Shown: positions 33,254 through 45,522 of the stretch, in pieces
Position numbering within the stretch: position 1 is the stretch's first letter
Layout of the letters: each line of letters starts with the position of its first letter
Made by a program: the position numbers and the translations under genes
Source of the DNA: Phycomyces blakesleeanus NRRL 1555(-)
Taxonomy: Eukaryota > Mucoromycota > Mucoromycetes > Mucorales > Phycomycetaceae
Assembly: GCF_001638985.1 (NCBI RefSeq)
Contig: NW_017265137.1
Location: 62,001 to 126,000, forward strand
DNA length: 64,000 bases
Direction of reading: 5' to 3'
The notes under the pieces: generated by a model
Told to the model about the DNA's origin: nothing
Databases searched by the model: none
The model's input: only the letters and a program-made list of their open reading frames with translations

Positions 33254-35457
33254 ATGGGCAAAAAGACATTTATTGATCGAAAGTCAGCAAAGCATTTCCA
33301 TGTTGTTCATAGATCCCAACGAGATCCTCTTATCAACGATGCAGACGCACCTGAACTAGTTCTTCAGGAAGTAATTCCCAGCAACATTAAAAAAGTAAGA
33401 AACAGTAACAAACAAACAAAAAAGAAAACAAAATAAACAACAACAATGACGTTTACAATCGATCGATCGATTACAAATACATTAACCTTTCAAGTTCCTG
33501 AAATTATAGTATAAAACCAAGGAAGAATTGGCAGCTGTCAACCAAAGACCTACAAAACTTACTCAGGATGAGATTGATCAGTAAGTTCACCCTTTTTTTT
33601 TTTAAGAAAAGAAATCTAATCTTTTGGTGTACCATTCTACATTTGAACCAAAATAATTTACTAATAATAATAACAATAATATTTTTCTTTTCTTTTACTT
33701 CCTTTAAATAAATAATAGACGAGTTGGACAGGCCGCTCTTCACGGAATCTATTTCGACGATGCCGAATACGATTACATGCAGCATCTTAGAACGATCGGT
33801 AGCGATGCCGAGGCTGTGTTTGTCGAAGCACCCGGAAAGAAAGCAAAGGCCAAGCCAAGCGGTGGGTTGTTGCAGCTCCGTGACGACCAAAGTTCAAAGA
33901 ACAGAGAACTCATTGACTTACCTGCTGGTGTACTTCCTTCGGATGTCGAGATCTCCGGAATCAACCGAGACACTGGTCTCAATGGAGGTCTTCAGCCTGA
34001 TATGGATCCTCGTCTCCGTGAAGTTTTGGAAGCCTTGGAGGATGAAGAATATGTAGAGGACGATCTGACGGAAGATTTCTTTGACAATCTGAATGCCGAA
34101 GGAGAGGTGTATGAACCTGAAGACGAAGAGGAAGAAGAGTGGGAAGACGATAGTGACGAAGAAGGAGGAATACATAGAGGAGGAGAAGAAATTGAAGAAG
34201 TATTTGATAATACTGGTACTTATGACTGGCAGGCTGCTTTCAGAAAGTAAGTTGATCGAAATTGTACATTTTTTAAAAAAGAAAAAAGAATAGAGTAGGA
34301 GTAAGGATAGTTTAAATGGTACACATATTAACTGTTGTGCGTCAATCAATAGCTTCAAGAAAAACCAAAACCGTCATGACTCTGATAATGAGGATGACGA
34401 TGATGATCATCACGACAGACAAACAGTCGGCACTGGTTTTTCCATGTCCTCTTCTGCTATGCACCGTAACACTCAGCTTCGATTGTTGGATGACAGATTT
34501 GAAAAGGTAACATATATATATATAATTGAGTAAGATGTTCCTAACATGTGCTAATTACATTTATCTCACTTTACTTTGATTTTGGGTATAATTGAAGATT
34601 GAAGAAGAATACAACAATGATTCAGGAGAAGATGGAGATCCTTACGATGAGTTTGCTGTCGAAAGAGCTGATTTTGATGACATTCTGGATGACTTTTTGG
34701 ACAAGTACGAGATTGTTGGCAGAAAAATGCAGTTTAAGTTGGAGGGCGATACTTCTGAACAATTGACCAACATTCGAAAAACCCTGACTGCGACCCATCT
34801 GTCAGAGCATGATGAAAACACAGCGGCCGAGGCTGCTGCCGCTGCCGCTACTAAGATTAGAGAGCCTAAAAAGGACACCGCAGGAGAGAACTTGTGGGCT
34901 CGTCCTATCCAGCGTGAAAGAGCTGCGTGGGATTGCCAGAGTGTACTCTCTACTTACTCAAACCTTGAGAACCACCCACAATTGATTTCTGACCGAGGAC
35001 CCAGAAAGAAGATCACAATCGATCCCAAGACCGGCATGCCTGTTCTGGTAGAAATAGAAAAGAAGCAGCGGAGGAAAGAGAAGTCAGCAACAGCTGATGA
35101 AGATAACGAAGATGATGACGAAGAGGAGGAGGAGGAAGAAGAGGAAGAGGAAGAGCGTTTGAATCTGGGTGCACGACGATCAAAAGAAGAGTCAAAGGAA
35201 GATAAAAAAGCAAGAAAGCAAGCTGTCAAAGATGCTAAAAAGGTAAATATATGTGTATATATGAAAATAATGCAATGCAATGCAATGCAATAAAGTAAAG
35301 CAAAAACATTGATACCAAATTTAACAAAAAATCTATGATATAGAACCGACGAGAAGAAAAGAAGTCTACACAACAAGCATTCAAGAGCGAAGAGGTTCGA
35401 CAGCGCCAGGTGTTCAAGCAACAGCGCAAAGACAAGAGCGTTACTCATATTCCTTAA
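33254..35457 (+). CDS. LTV1: LTV1, 40S ribosome biogenesis and export factor
   Basis: Six exons (33254-33394, 33510-33580, 33719-34246, 34353-34506, 34598-35242, 35344-35457) encode 550 residues. The N-terminus MGKKTFIDRKSAKHFHVVHR followed by SQRDPLINDADAPELVL is the family hallmark. HGIYFDDAEYDYMQHLRTIG, an acidic middle (VEDDLTEDFFDNL), SSSAMHRNTQLRLLDDRFEK, and a block with ADFDDILDDFLDKYEIVG follow. The C-terminus is basic (KNRREEKKSTQQAFKSEE, then RQRQVFKQQRKDKS). Ltv1 binds the head of the pre-40S subunit with Enp1 and Rps3 and is released by phosphorylation during cytoplasmic maturation. Exon 5 could start 7 nt later at a second AG, but the chosen acceptor keeps the frame. Low-complexity Glu tracts expand the protein relative to the about 460 residues in yeast. 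Confidence 0.94.
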
Positions 35458-38400
35458 AAACAAAAAAGCAATCAAAAATGTTCATATTTTCAATATATAA
35501 AAAAAATTCAAACAAATTCAAAAATTCAAACAAAATATGTGAAAAAGTAAAAAGCATAATTTTCATTACTTTTATTTTTTTACAAATCTCTCTCTCTATT
35601 CCACTCTTATTTTATCTAAACAGAATGACTTAAAATCTATTTAGACTTTTCTTTCTTTCTTTTTTATCCCCATGACAACTGTTGTCATGTCAACAAATAA
35701 ACTAATTATAATAATGTGATAATTTTTTTTAATTGATATTTGATCTATTTATTTGTATTTTCTGGAAGTCTAAATAATAATTATCACCAACCTTTTTTTT
35801 TTCTATTTTTTTTTCTGATTACCCAGTTTCCGGTCTTTGAAAGTAAAATATACAATATAACATATATATATGATAAAGAAAGAGGGAGAAAAGGGATTTT
35901 TATTCTGGCATCACAGAAATGATTATTTATGGGTTCAACCCACGTGTGGTTACTCCAAATTCCTCTTTAAACATTTCTTTCTCAATGAAAATTTTTATTT
36001 TATTATTATTTTATTGAATATTCCAAAAAAATAAAAGTTTAATTCAATATACATATGTAATTTTGGGAGAATATTAGGCCCGTATTTAAATATGTATATT
36101 TATGTACAAAAAGGATAATGATAAAAATATAATTAATACATAAAAAAGTATATATATAAGAGTTAATTGGAGTCCCCTTGAACAAAGTCTAATTGAGATT
36201 TGGTTCGGGGTGCGAAGAAGGGGAAATGGAAGAAGGAGGGAGAAGTGGAGGTTGAGTTTTTATCGATTTTATTGATTTTTTTGCAGTGTATAATTTCTTA
36301 CGTTCCCCGACTTGATTTTTTTATATCATTTTTTTTTCACTTGGTATTGTCATTGATATTAAGGCTAGCTGTATGTAACGCCTTACATATAAGCTTATAT
36401 ATAATTATATTAAGCACTAACAAAAGAGAAGATTATACCCATTAAATATCTACACATACAGATACACAACATTTACACGTATATTTATGTATGTATGTGT
36501 GTATATATGTATGTATATATACGTAGATGTACATATATAGCAACTACTTATTATTATCTTATTATCTTATTAGCTCTACAAATATTTATATATGTCGATT
36601 TGTCTATTTAGTTTTTTAGTTAGCTATTTGTTTGTTTGTATTTATGGTTTATTTTTCCGTGTGATTTTGTGTCTAAAGTAACCTTTGAGATTCTTGGCTG
36701 AGTGTAGAAGTACAACACACGTCTGGTATGGGGTTGCACCACAGGCCACAGGATAAATACATCAATAAATCAAAAAAAAAAGATAATTCACAGGAAATTA
36801 AAATTCTTATATATAAAAATACACATGTACATGTAAATTCACTATTTGACTTTTTTTTTGAGTGAGGTTTGCTGTTGAATGTAAAAGGTTCTCCGTGGCA
36901 TTAAATTGTAATAAAAAAAAGTAAAATAGGGTATTTTTTTTATATTTTATTCTTTTATGTTTCTCTCTCAGATTTGTTTCATAGATAGAGTGCAACGGAA
37001 ATGCTATTCAGGTACGCAGTTACAATATATATATATATATATATAACAGATTGTGAAACACAAGCTATCACACATAAAGAACCCTTTATTTTATTTATAT
37101 ATATTAGAAACAGATAACAAACAAGTTGTATGTATACATGTGCAAAAATAAACGCCTTTTGTATATGTATAAACAATTCAAAAGTATTTTTTTTTGATAT
37201 ATTTTGCTTTTTATAACGAAGGATATACATATTGTAGTTATGATTGTAACATCATCAACAAGAGGTACATCAACAACAACATGACTGGAATGATAAGAAT
37301 AGTAAGATTTGATTCAAAAGGCGTGGGTTTTGAAGGGTAATTAGTCAAGTTAAGAAAAAGTTTAAATTCATCATTATCATTATCATTATCATTATTAAAA
37401 TTAGTAGTTTTTCTTTTTTCTTTTTGTCAAAATCCCTGGGCATTCACATTTACATTTCTATTCTTATTCTTGGCTGTTGTTATTTTAAGAATGATAATAA
37501 TAGTTAATCTCCTTAATACTACGAGGCCAAGCAAAATCCAAGAAAAAGCTAAGCAAAATATAAGAAAGGTAAGAAAGAATATACCAAGAAAGCAATCAAA
37601 TATATTTATATATATATATATCTGTTAAGACTGAACTCGCGGTTTCAAGTTTATGGAATCTTTGTACCTGTGTTCCTGTAGTGTATTTTGTATTTTGTAT
37701 GGTATGCGGTATATGTTATACTGTTTAAAAGTATAATATGTAATCATGGCAACGACTAGAAAGCTTAAAAATAAAATAAAAAGATACAAAATGCTAATGA
37801 TACATATGTGGTCAATGTTGTATCATAAACGCGTCTTTTTTAGCCGTTGTCATTATTGCTGCCGATTATTTTACATTTATCTAAAAAAAAAAAAGGAAAA
37901 CTATATGCTCAGCTTGGTTAGATAAAATATATATATATATAAAAGGTCCAGCCCAACTAAAGGACATTACATTACAAGTCGCGTGATACCTTTGTACTTT
38001 CGGCTTTCGGTTAAAGATGTACCTGGGTAAACACCGCGCCGGATGACGACCGTACACCTTTGACGGAGGATATTTTATCACTTTTGTATTCTAATTTGTA
38101 TGTGATTTATGACTCCCATATGATTATTTATGTCGTATATACACATAACATTGTCTTCATTTTTATTTGGTTATTTGATTTGTGCACACAATACACATAA
38201 ATATACTCCACAAAGAAAAACTAGAGGCACCAAAAAAGAAAACCAAAAACCAAAAACCAAAACAGACACAGACACAGACACAGAAAGGCACACAAATCTA
38301 CTATGGGTTTGGTACTGTTATACCTATTTGTTGTATTTCAGATTCTTTCCTTTTTCTTTTTCTTTTTTAGTATATGAGTTTAGAACAAATGTCTCCGACT

Positions 38401-38701
38401 TCTGCACCTTCTTTTTTGAGTTCCCTTTTTTGAAATTAAAGATTATAAAAAAAAAATTAAAAAAAATGTTTATATAGCCCACGATTGTATCGACCTTTTT
38501 TTTCTTTTTTTTCTTTTTCTCCTCAGGAAGACCATCATTACAATTATCATCATAATCATATCACCATAGATACCGTTACCATCACTACCACTAATACCTT
38601 CATCATTACTAAAGTCACAATCATCAAACTGCCGACTTTCTCTTCTTCTACTTCTTCAATTTATTTATTATCACCTTTTGTATAAATAAAACATAACTGT
38701 G
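35458..38701. other. Long AT-rich intergenic region
   Basis: These 3.2 kb contain no recognised gene. They hold many T/A runs, (TA)n near 37026-37042 and 37925-37940, a (CATTAT)n run near 37370-37395, and a short GC-richer island at about 37945-38080 (listed separately). The last 250 bp before AUR1 are pyrimidine-rich with CATCA repeats and form its likely 5' region. Confidence 0.55.
37945..38080. other. GC-richer island after a TATA-like run, unknown
   Basis: About 135 bp of clearly higher GC content stand in a 3-kb AT desert, directly after a TATATATAAAAGG-type run. Blocks such as CTTTCGGCTTTCGG and CACCGCGCCGGATGACGACCG are unlike the flanks. The minus strand is open here for 66 codons, but I recognise no domain. 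I checked by eye for tRNA, 5S, U1-U6 and C/D-box landmarks and found none. It could be an unknown small RNA, a short coding exon or a relic. Confidence 0.3.
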
Positions 38702-40166
38702 ATGAAGGCCGCATCACAAGAAGTCACACTCCCAGAGTTGACTAATGTCTTTGTGTTTTACATGCAATCTATCAGACGCCACTGGACCTGGTCTAGTTGG
38801 CGGTATCCTTTGATAATTACCATTCTAGCACTCGACATTGCCATCATTCAAGCGCCTCCTCTTGCTGTCCGAATTATCCTCGCCTGCCTCTTCATGACAT
38901 CCCTCACCATTCCATATGTCCGTCGCTTCGTCCTGCCCGCCTTACCAATCTTCACCTGGCTGATCACCTTTTATGCCTGTCAATTCATCCCTCTTGACTA
39001 TCGCCCCAAACACATCTTTGTCAACATCTTACCGACCCTCGAACGCATCCTTTACGGAGCCAATCTTTCAGAAATCATCTCAAAGCATACCCACTGGACC
39101 TTGGACTTACTTGCCTGGTTGCCCTATGGTGTCATCCACTTTGCATTTCCCTTTGTCTTGTCTCTTCTTCTCTTTGTCTTTGGCCCTCCCAGTTGTCTCA
39201 AAGTATTTGGAAGTGCATTTGGATTCATGAATCTTGCTGGAGTCCTGACTCAACTCTGTTTTCCTAATGCGTCACCTTGTAAGTTTTCTTCTTCTTCTAT
39301 ATTTCTTGTGCTTTGTCGTACATAAACTAACGTATTATATATATAATTTTTTTTTGAAAAAAAAAATTACAGGGTACGAAAACATCTACGGATCATCTCC
39401 AGCTGATTATTCGATCAAGGGTGAAGCAGGAGGCCTGTCCCGTATCGATGATATCCTTGGGCTCCAGTTGTACGGCTCAACCTTTGGAAATTCACCTCTT
39501 GTGTTTGGTGCCTTTCCTTCGTTGCATTCTGGCTGCGCTACTATCGAGATGCTTTTCTTGTTCTATCTCTGCCCTAAGCTGTGGCCTGTCTGCATTGCCT
39601 ACACCATGTGGATGTGGTGGGCTACGATGTACCTGACTCATCACTACATGATCGATCTCGTGGGTGGTTCAATTTACGCCTTAATCGCGTTCTGTATTGC
39701 CCGTCCTTACCTGCCCAGCATCCAACCCAATGCCCGGACTCGGTTGGCTTACTATGGTATCGAGAAACTCAGTCTGAGTGCATTTGTGCGCAGTATTGAA
39801 TATATGGGTAATCCAGCAGACTCGGAGGCCTTTAGACTCAAGAGACAGGACGATGAAGAATCCAGATTGATGAAGAGACAAGAAGAATATAATCAGCAGC
39901 AACAAGTTCTCAAGTCGGCTGTTATTGACATGGATGGTGAACTCCAGGATATCTTTGTACTTCCCTTGGATACACCTGTGACAGACAGAGTTCCACTTAG
40001 ACTCAGACGTCTTGATTACGGTTTACCTACAGATGAAAAGGATGATGGTCTTGCGTCACCTGTCCCAACCCTCTGCTCAAGTACATCGACACCCACCTGT
40101 TCAGAACCTTCTTCACCTACTGTGTCCCAGTCATCCATCCCACCTATGCACTATTTCGCCAAATAA
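38702..40166 (+). CDS. AUR1: Inositol phosphorylceramide synthase catalytic subunit
   Basis: Two exons (38702-39278, 39373-40166) encode 456 residues. The protein has multiple hydrophobic membrane segments, and the junction gives FPNASPWYENIYG, a family signature, followed by ADYSIKGEAGGLSRID. The PAP2-type catalytic motifs are GAFPSLHSG (H244) and YLTHHYMIDLVGG (H283 and D287, four residues apart). AUR1 transfers phosphoinositol from phosphatidylinositol to ceramide in the Golgi, making inositol phosphorylceramide. It is essential in yeast and is the target of aureobasidin A. The cytosolic C-terminus is long, charged and Ser/Thr/Pro-rich. The ATG at 38702 is used; the GTG just before it is not a likely start. 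Codon use is GC-biased, suggesting good expression. Confidence 0.95.
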
Positions 40167-40940
40167 GGGACATAATACCTCTTAATATTTTTTGTACTTT
40201 TTACTTTATACTTTTCATCTCTACAACTTAATTCTTCCTCATTCTACAACCTTCTATTTTACTTACATTTTATTTATTGATTTCACTTTAATTGTTCATT
40301 CTATTTATCTTTACATTTCTCTCTTTTGTTTGTTAAGGAGAAAAGCACACCACATTTTGTTGTTAATCTTGTTAATCTACTTCTTAAACTCTACTTCTTT
40401 AACTCTATTTTAATCTATTTACTACTTACTACCTAATACTTACTAATTACCCATTAATACTTCTCTTTAATAACCGTCATAATAATAATAATATACAATT
40501 TTTTTTTGGTCTTTGTGATAATCATACCATCTCTCAAATCGTCGGTCTTATTATCTGATTCTTTGATTTTTTTGATTTTTTGTATTTGAAGTCAGGGTGC
40601 TGTCAAGGCTTCCGAAACTTTACGATTGGCTATTGAATTCCACCTTAGATTTGGGAAGATGCCCTTTTAACTTATTTACTATCCGACATTCAATTTAGCA
40701 AACCGCTCTCTAGTATTGGCGATAAGTTTATATACTACAAAATACAGGCAATCACACTTTCCTGAACCTGAAAGAATTCGGCAGGTCCAGCACAAACTCG
40801 GTGTGGACAGACTAAAAATTCGAAAAAAAAGGTTAAAAAAAGGGCAAAACGAGCTCATCTTGAACTTGGCCAATCAGACTAATTTATGACTCACCATACC
40901 TTTCTTTAAAAAGAGTGCAAAATTAGTCCAAGTACATAGA
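40167..40940. other. AUR1 3' flank with an ORF relic
   Basis: The first 350 bp are a pyrimidine-rich AUR1 3' flank. From about 40672 to 40893 a plus-strand frame stays open for about 70 codons and ends at a TGA. It contains FPEPERIRQVQHKLGVDRLK followed by a Lys/Arg-rich stretch. The helix-like pattern faintly resembles a homeodomain third helix with residues missing. No start codon or splice partner is convincing, so I treat it as a possible pseudogene fragment. The inverted-repeat element starts just downstream. Confidence 0.35.
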
Positions 40941-41690
40941 GGGTACTCAGCCAGATTGATCGATCAAATTTTGAATAAAAAACGCGATATTATTGGATAA
41001 AAATTGTAATAGCGACGATCAAAATTTGATCGTCTTTTTGAAAGATCAAATTTCGATCTAATTTCAATCAAATTTTGATCGAAAAACGTACGGCTCTCTG
41101 ATTAACCTAATCCTTACTTTTTATATGCAATACGATACTGTTTTTATCTTTCTCCTTAATAAATCATAGAATTTATTGCCAACAGTTATATAATACTTCT
41201 TTCTCTCCATCTTACATGCCAAAATATAGTACAAAGCAACAAGCAATTGATGCCTTGAAGAAATCGCATAAAATCAGGGAATTTATCGTGAAAAAAAAAC
41301 ACTGGTAGAGTCTTTATCAGCAAGTGCAGACGAGCTTATTAAAGATATTTTAGAAGTAATCAAAAAGGAAGTTAATATAAAGTTGGAGCAGATGGCTGCC
41401 GCGAAGGAGCTTAAACAAACACTTAAAGCCAATAAATACATACACAAGGTTGACAATGTATTGCTAGGTGTTGAGTAAAGGGAAAGAGCACTTGACTTCT
41501 TCGAGAGTCTAGATGCCTACAGGTTCAAAGAAGAAATCAGAATGTGCAAAGATTATTCTATAAATGCTATAAAAATCTATGAATTTTGTACGAAATTTGT
41601 ACTTTTGTCTTTTGGTGTCCTCAACTACAAATTGATACCATTGGCCAAGATTCACACAAGAATTTGATCGATCAACCTGGCTGAGTACCC
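40941..41690. mobile_element. 750-bp DNA transposon-like element with 30-bp TIRs
   Basis: The ends are 30-bp terminal inverted repeats (40941-40970 and 41661-41690) that differ at a single position. Each has GGGTACTCAGCCAG outermost and the palindrome TTGATCGATCAA inside. Subterminal copies of GATCAAA occur between 41015 and 41085, including a 19-nt palindrome at 41015-41033. These are probably transposase-binding sites. A target-site duplication is not clear: TA occurs 2 bp outside one end and 4 bp outside the other. The size and lack of a full transposase suggest a non-autonomous class II element. It carries a small broken ORF. I saw no other copy in the window. Confidence 0.8.
41216..41666 (+). 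pseudogene. Broken Lys-rich helical ORF inside the TIR element
   Basis: An ATG at 41216 opens a 30-codon frame (MPKYSTKQQAIDALKKSHKI at its start) that ends at a TAG just after an A9 run (41291-41299). The frame that differs by one base continues from there (SLSASADELIKDILEVIKK, then KLEQMAAAKELKQTL) to an in-frame TAA at 41476 and on (FFESLDAYRFKEEIRMCKDY) to the right inverted repeat. Together they look like one protein of about 145 residues, mostly charged helix, broken by one frameshift and one stop. I do not recognise the family. Confidence 0.5.
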
Positions 41691-44600
41691 CCATTAATTA
41701 ATACTACCATTTCTTTTTTTTTTTTAGAAAAAAAAAGTGACTGTTCATTTTTTGTGGGAAATGAAGGCACTCTGGCATTGGTCCTACTGTATATATCTAT
41801 CTATCTATCTATCATATGTACATATATAATGTAATGTAATGTAATTTTATTTTTTTATTAGGGAAAAAAAAGAACCTGTAAACTAATTAATTGTACAGAA
41901 ATATACTTAATTTGAATTTATAGTTAGAGTAAGGTTTTCACCAGAAGCTTTTGAATTACACACAAATACGCATGCCCATACACATACACACCTGTACACC
42001 TGTACACCTGTGCACATGCACATGCACACACACACAAAGTAATTGTGACAGGTTTTATCTTTTTTTTTTTAGCAAATTTGAATTTCAAGCTTGGATGTAA
42101 ATGAGTGGGAGGATAGTGTCAGTGTGAGCAAGAGATAGAGATATGCGCTATCAGTCTCGAATAAAATAATCAAAAAATCAAACAAACAAATACATATATA
42201 AAATACAAACTGACAATTAGGTTCATTTGTTGAGTAAGATTATATATTTTATGGTCATTTACTTAAAGATATCTAAATATATATATATATATACACTATC
42301 TGGTATACCCCACTTAGTAACCTTTAAAAACACTCACCTACACATTCACACAAATAGATCGTGAAAAGAGTGTTTTTTTTTTTTTTTTTAAAAAAAAAAA
42401 AAGTCTGTGTATGACGGAGATGATATAGAATAAATTCAGGGCCATTTCTATATATATATGAAATCTTTTCAATTGATTGGATAAGCTTCATTTCAACCAC
42501 ATGGAGCGGAATAGCAGTTGTAACAGTAGTACACTGTAAGCAATAACAATAGCAGTAGCAATGCCAATATCAATGCCACTATCAATAGCAATAGCAATAG
42601 CAATAGCAATAGCAATAGCAATATCAACAGTGGTTAAAAAGTATATAAATATACATATATTCACTCTTATAATACAATTAAATATATTATCGGGAACCAA
42701 GGTTAAACTTCTTCCGGGCTGTAAATGTAATTGGGGGATAATTTACTGCCGCGCTTTTCTAATTATCATTATTATTATTTTTTGCTTTATTAGCTTTTGC
42801 TTTTTGGGTTAAACTTACTGTACTATTTATGCATAGATGAGTGGAGCAAAATTGGTGTGAATCGGTCCATCCCGGTCCGATCTTTCCTATAGGTATTTTT
42901 GCCCCTTATATATGTATATATAATTTTATTTTATTTTACAAGCAAGCAAGCAATTATCACCATTACTACTATTTACTACTAATACAGAGTGCAGTACACT
43001 ACAGTACATTACAGTATATAATATACTCAAATTACATATTACATATACATTTTACAGAAAGCAGGGGAACAGGTAAGGGGAAGGAGGGTCGAAAATGAAT
43101 GTTGTAATTATTTCTTCCTTTTCTTTTAGTCTTAAAAATCATATGCACTTCAAAGGAAGCCAATAAAGGCAATAAACACTGTTGACACGATCGGTTACAT
43201 CATCATTATCATCACATAATAGGCATTGAAACAACAAAAGATAAAGAAAGATAAATTTTACCCCCTTTCTGTTTCCGTTTTTTTTTTTTTGCTGAAAAAT
43301 CAAATCCGTAAGAATTTGCAGTGCATTACATACATACATGACTCAATTTGATTTTTATATCTTACATGCTTAATACACACACAAAACACTATATACATTA
43401 TACATGTGGGTAAAATAGATGATGATGATGATTATGCTTGCAATACATAAGTCTGCCTTTTTGTTTCTCTTTATCTCTTTTAAAGGTATACTTACACATT
43501 GTGCGTTTGTACATGTGTATCTGTATGTATGCATAGGTTAGTTAGTGTGTACACAAAAGAAGGAAAGGATCCTTCAAGAGGAGAGGTAAAAGTGAGCGGA
43601 TCAAAAATACAGGTTTCTCGTTCCATTTTTGAAATAATGAAATTATAGAAATTTGCATGTGCAATTCTCTCTTTATAATCGCAACTCTTCAAATGATAAT
43701 AACAATGTATATATATATATATAAACAAGACAATAACAGACATAATTCCTTTTGGGGTCATTGAAATACCATTCATCCTTGAACCTGGGATTAGTGAATG
43801 ACTTGGTGACTTGGTAAGCGAATAATTGAGTATAAGGCATGGTTATATGCGAGACAACATTGTCGCACAAACTATGGCTCCTTTTAATTGTGGAGGAGTA
43901 CTTTCTTCACGTTCACCCTCGCCATTATTGTTATCTGCTTAATATCTCTTTCTCTCTGAATTCCTCTTTCATACTCTCAGTCATACCCAGTTACACACTC
44001 AATCACACTTGGTCACACATTAACATACATAAACACTAATTCACTTCTTCACAATTGCTGTGCGCGTGTGTTTTTGAGTGTGATTTTTTAATTAAAAAAA
44101 ACCAATTTCTGATAAATCAAATATTTTTATATCTGTCAAAACAAATATCTATCAACAATGAATATATATATATATATAAATATATCAGTAGTAAAAACAA
44201 GGAAAATGGTGATCTTGTAAGGAGCCCCGTAAAAAAAAGCACGCTCAAAAAAGTGACAAAGAATTCCAATTCACAACACATTTACAAGCCAATGATTATA
44301 TTGTTATTATTCTATATTCTGTACACACATCATCTATTAAAAGTTAAAAGAGCATAATTCATTCGTACACAAGTGCAAGATAATCTTGGCTAAATATTTT
44401 ATACGTGTTTGTGTATTTGTGTGTAAGTGTAGTTGTAAAGTGTGATTATAAAGGAAAACCTATATTTCGTACACACACACCTACACCATGTCACAAAAAT
44501 TGAAACACTTTTGAAGAAAGAACATTTTTCTTTTTATATAGTGTGCCATAAGGAGAAAAAGAAGTGGTGTCTAATATCCATCTTCTACTACTATCCCTAC

Positions 44601-44850
44601 TTTAGAATATACAGCAAGCGATCTATAGCCAATAAAATGAAATAAATAGACATAAAGTATTCTATTTACACAATACTCTTCAATTACTCTATTAAAAGTG
44701 TATCCATGACAACATATATATATATGTGTGTGTGTTAGTAGATAAGAATTTTTGGTCTTGGGTGCACGTAATGCAAACACACAGACGCACCCACACACAG
44801 ACATGTTTGCCTCTCTTTATTTCTTTCTCTCGTTGCTACGTATCAATTTC

Positions 44851-44856
44851 CACGTG
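44851..44856. promoter_or_regulatory. CACGTG E-box upstream of DGAT1
   Basis: A CACGTG palindrome lies 667 bp upstream of the DGAT1 start, within a locally less AT-rich stretch (about 44830-44990). bHLH regulators of lipid metabolism in fungi bind such sites. The motif is seen; the role is inferred, and chance occurrence is possible. Confidence 0.3.
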
Positions 44857-45113
44857 CTTAGGATCGTTGTCCGATACGCACGCCAATAAATGGGTGGTGA
44901 TGTGAACTATCAACTTAACCAGCTAATCTTTTCTTTTTTTCTGTACTTGGTGTACGGCACTAACTGGACGCCAAGGATTTCTTGATTAACATTAAAGACA
45001 AATAAAAATGAAACCAAAAGCAAAAGCAAAAGCAGAATCAAAACAGATCAAATCAGATCAAATATTACTTGGTTATCAGTTAATTACAATACCTGACCTT
45101 GACAAGTTCAAAC

Positions 45114-45114
<1 letters not shown>

Positions 45115-45147
<33 letters not shown>
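45115..45147 (+). repeat. A33 homopolymer
   Basis: A run of 33 consecutive A lies about 375 bp upstream of the DGAT1 start codon. Long poly(dA) tracts exclude nucleosomes and are common in fungal promoters. A retroposed poly(A) tail is an alternative, but no coding relic precedes it. The length may be unreliable in an assembly. Confidence 0.75.
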
Positions 45148-45149
<2 letters not shown>

Positions 45150-45522
45150 TGACAACGAACAAGAAATCACATGGTAAATCAAGTTTTAATTTTGGATATT
45201 CAGTCCCCGGACTACATATATATATCTGTAATCATATCACATCACATCATTCAAACCAGCCATATATATAAAAACCCTCCATTCCAAAATCCAAAAAAAG
45301 AAAGAAAAGAAAAAGCCATTACTACCAATACCACTAAAACTGATACTATTGCAACTGCTACTGCTAATTATTATTATAATAAGGATTCAATAGATACATA
45401 GACACCTTCTTTTCCTTCTTCTTCTTTTACCTTTTACATTTAATTTTTAATTTTTTTTATAACAAAAATAATAGAAAAAAAACAAGTTTTTTCTTTATTT
45501 AATAGTAAGAATAATATAAATC

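Larger units (their letters stand above)
41691..45522. other. Repeat-rich intergenic region upstream of DGAT1
   Basis: No gene is seen in these 3.8 kb. There are a (TATC)n run near 41795-41812, CACA/CCTGTA patches near 41960-42040, a T/A foldback at about 42373-42402, (CAATAG)n at about 42578-42620, and many (TA)n runs. A33 at 45115-45147 lies in the 5' flank of DGAT1. Small open frames (42561-42812, 44055-44357) lack domain-like content. Confidence 0.5.

Noticed and set aside
33457..33472. 16-bp palindrome of GATC units in LTV1 intron 1
   Set aside because: It is a short simple-sequence palindrome inside an intron with no partner. Chance or slippage explains it.
38699..38701. GTG codon directly before AUR1 as a start
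   Set aside because: Fungal genes start at ATG, and the in-frame ATG at 38702 follows immediately.
42373..42402. T-run followed by A-run forming a perfect foldback
   Set aside because: Adjacent T and A homopolymers occur many times in this AT-rich genome (also near 168-182, 19731-19748, 48605-48623) and carry no specific signal.
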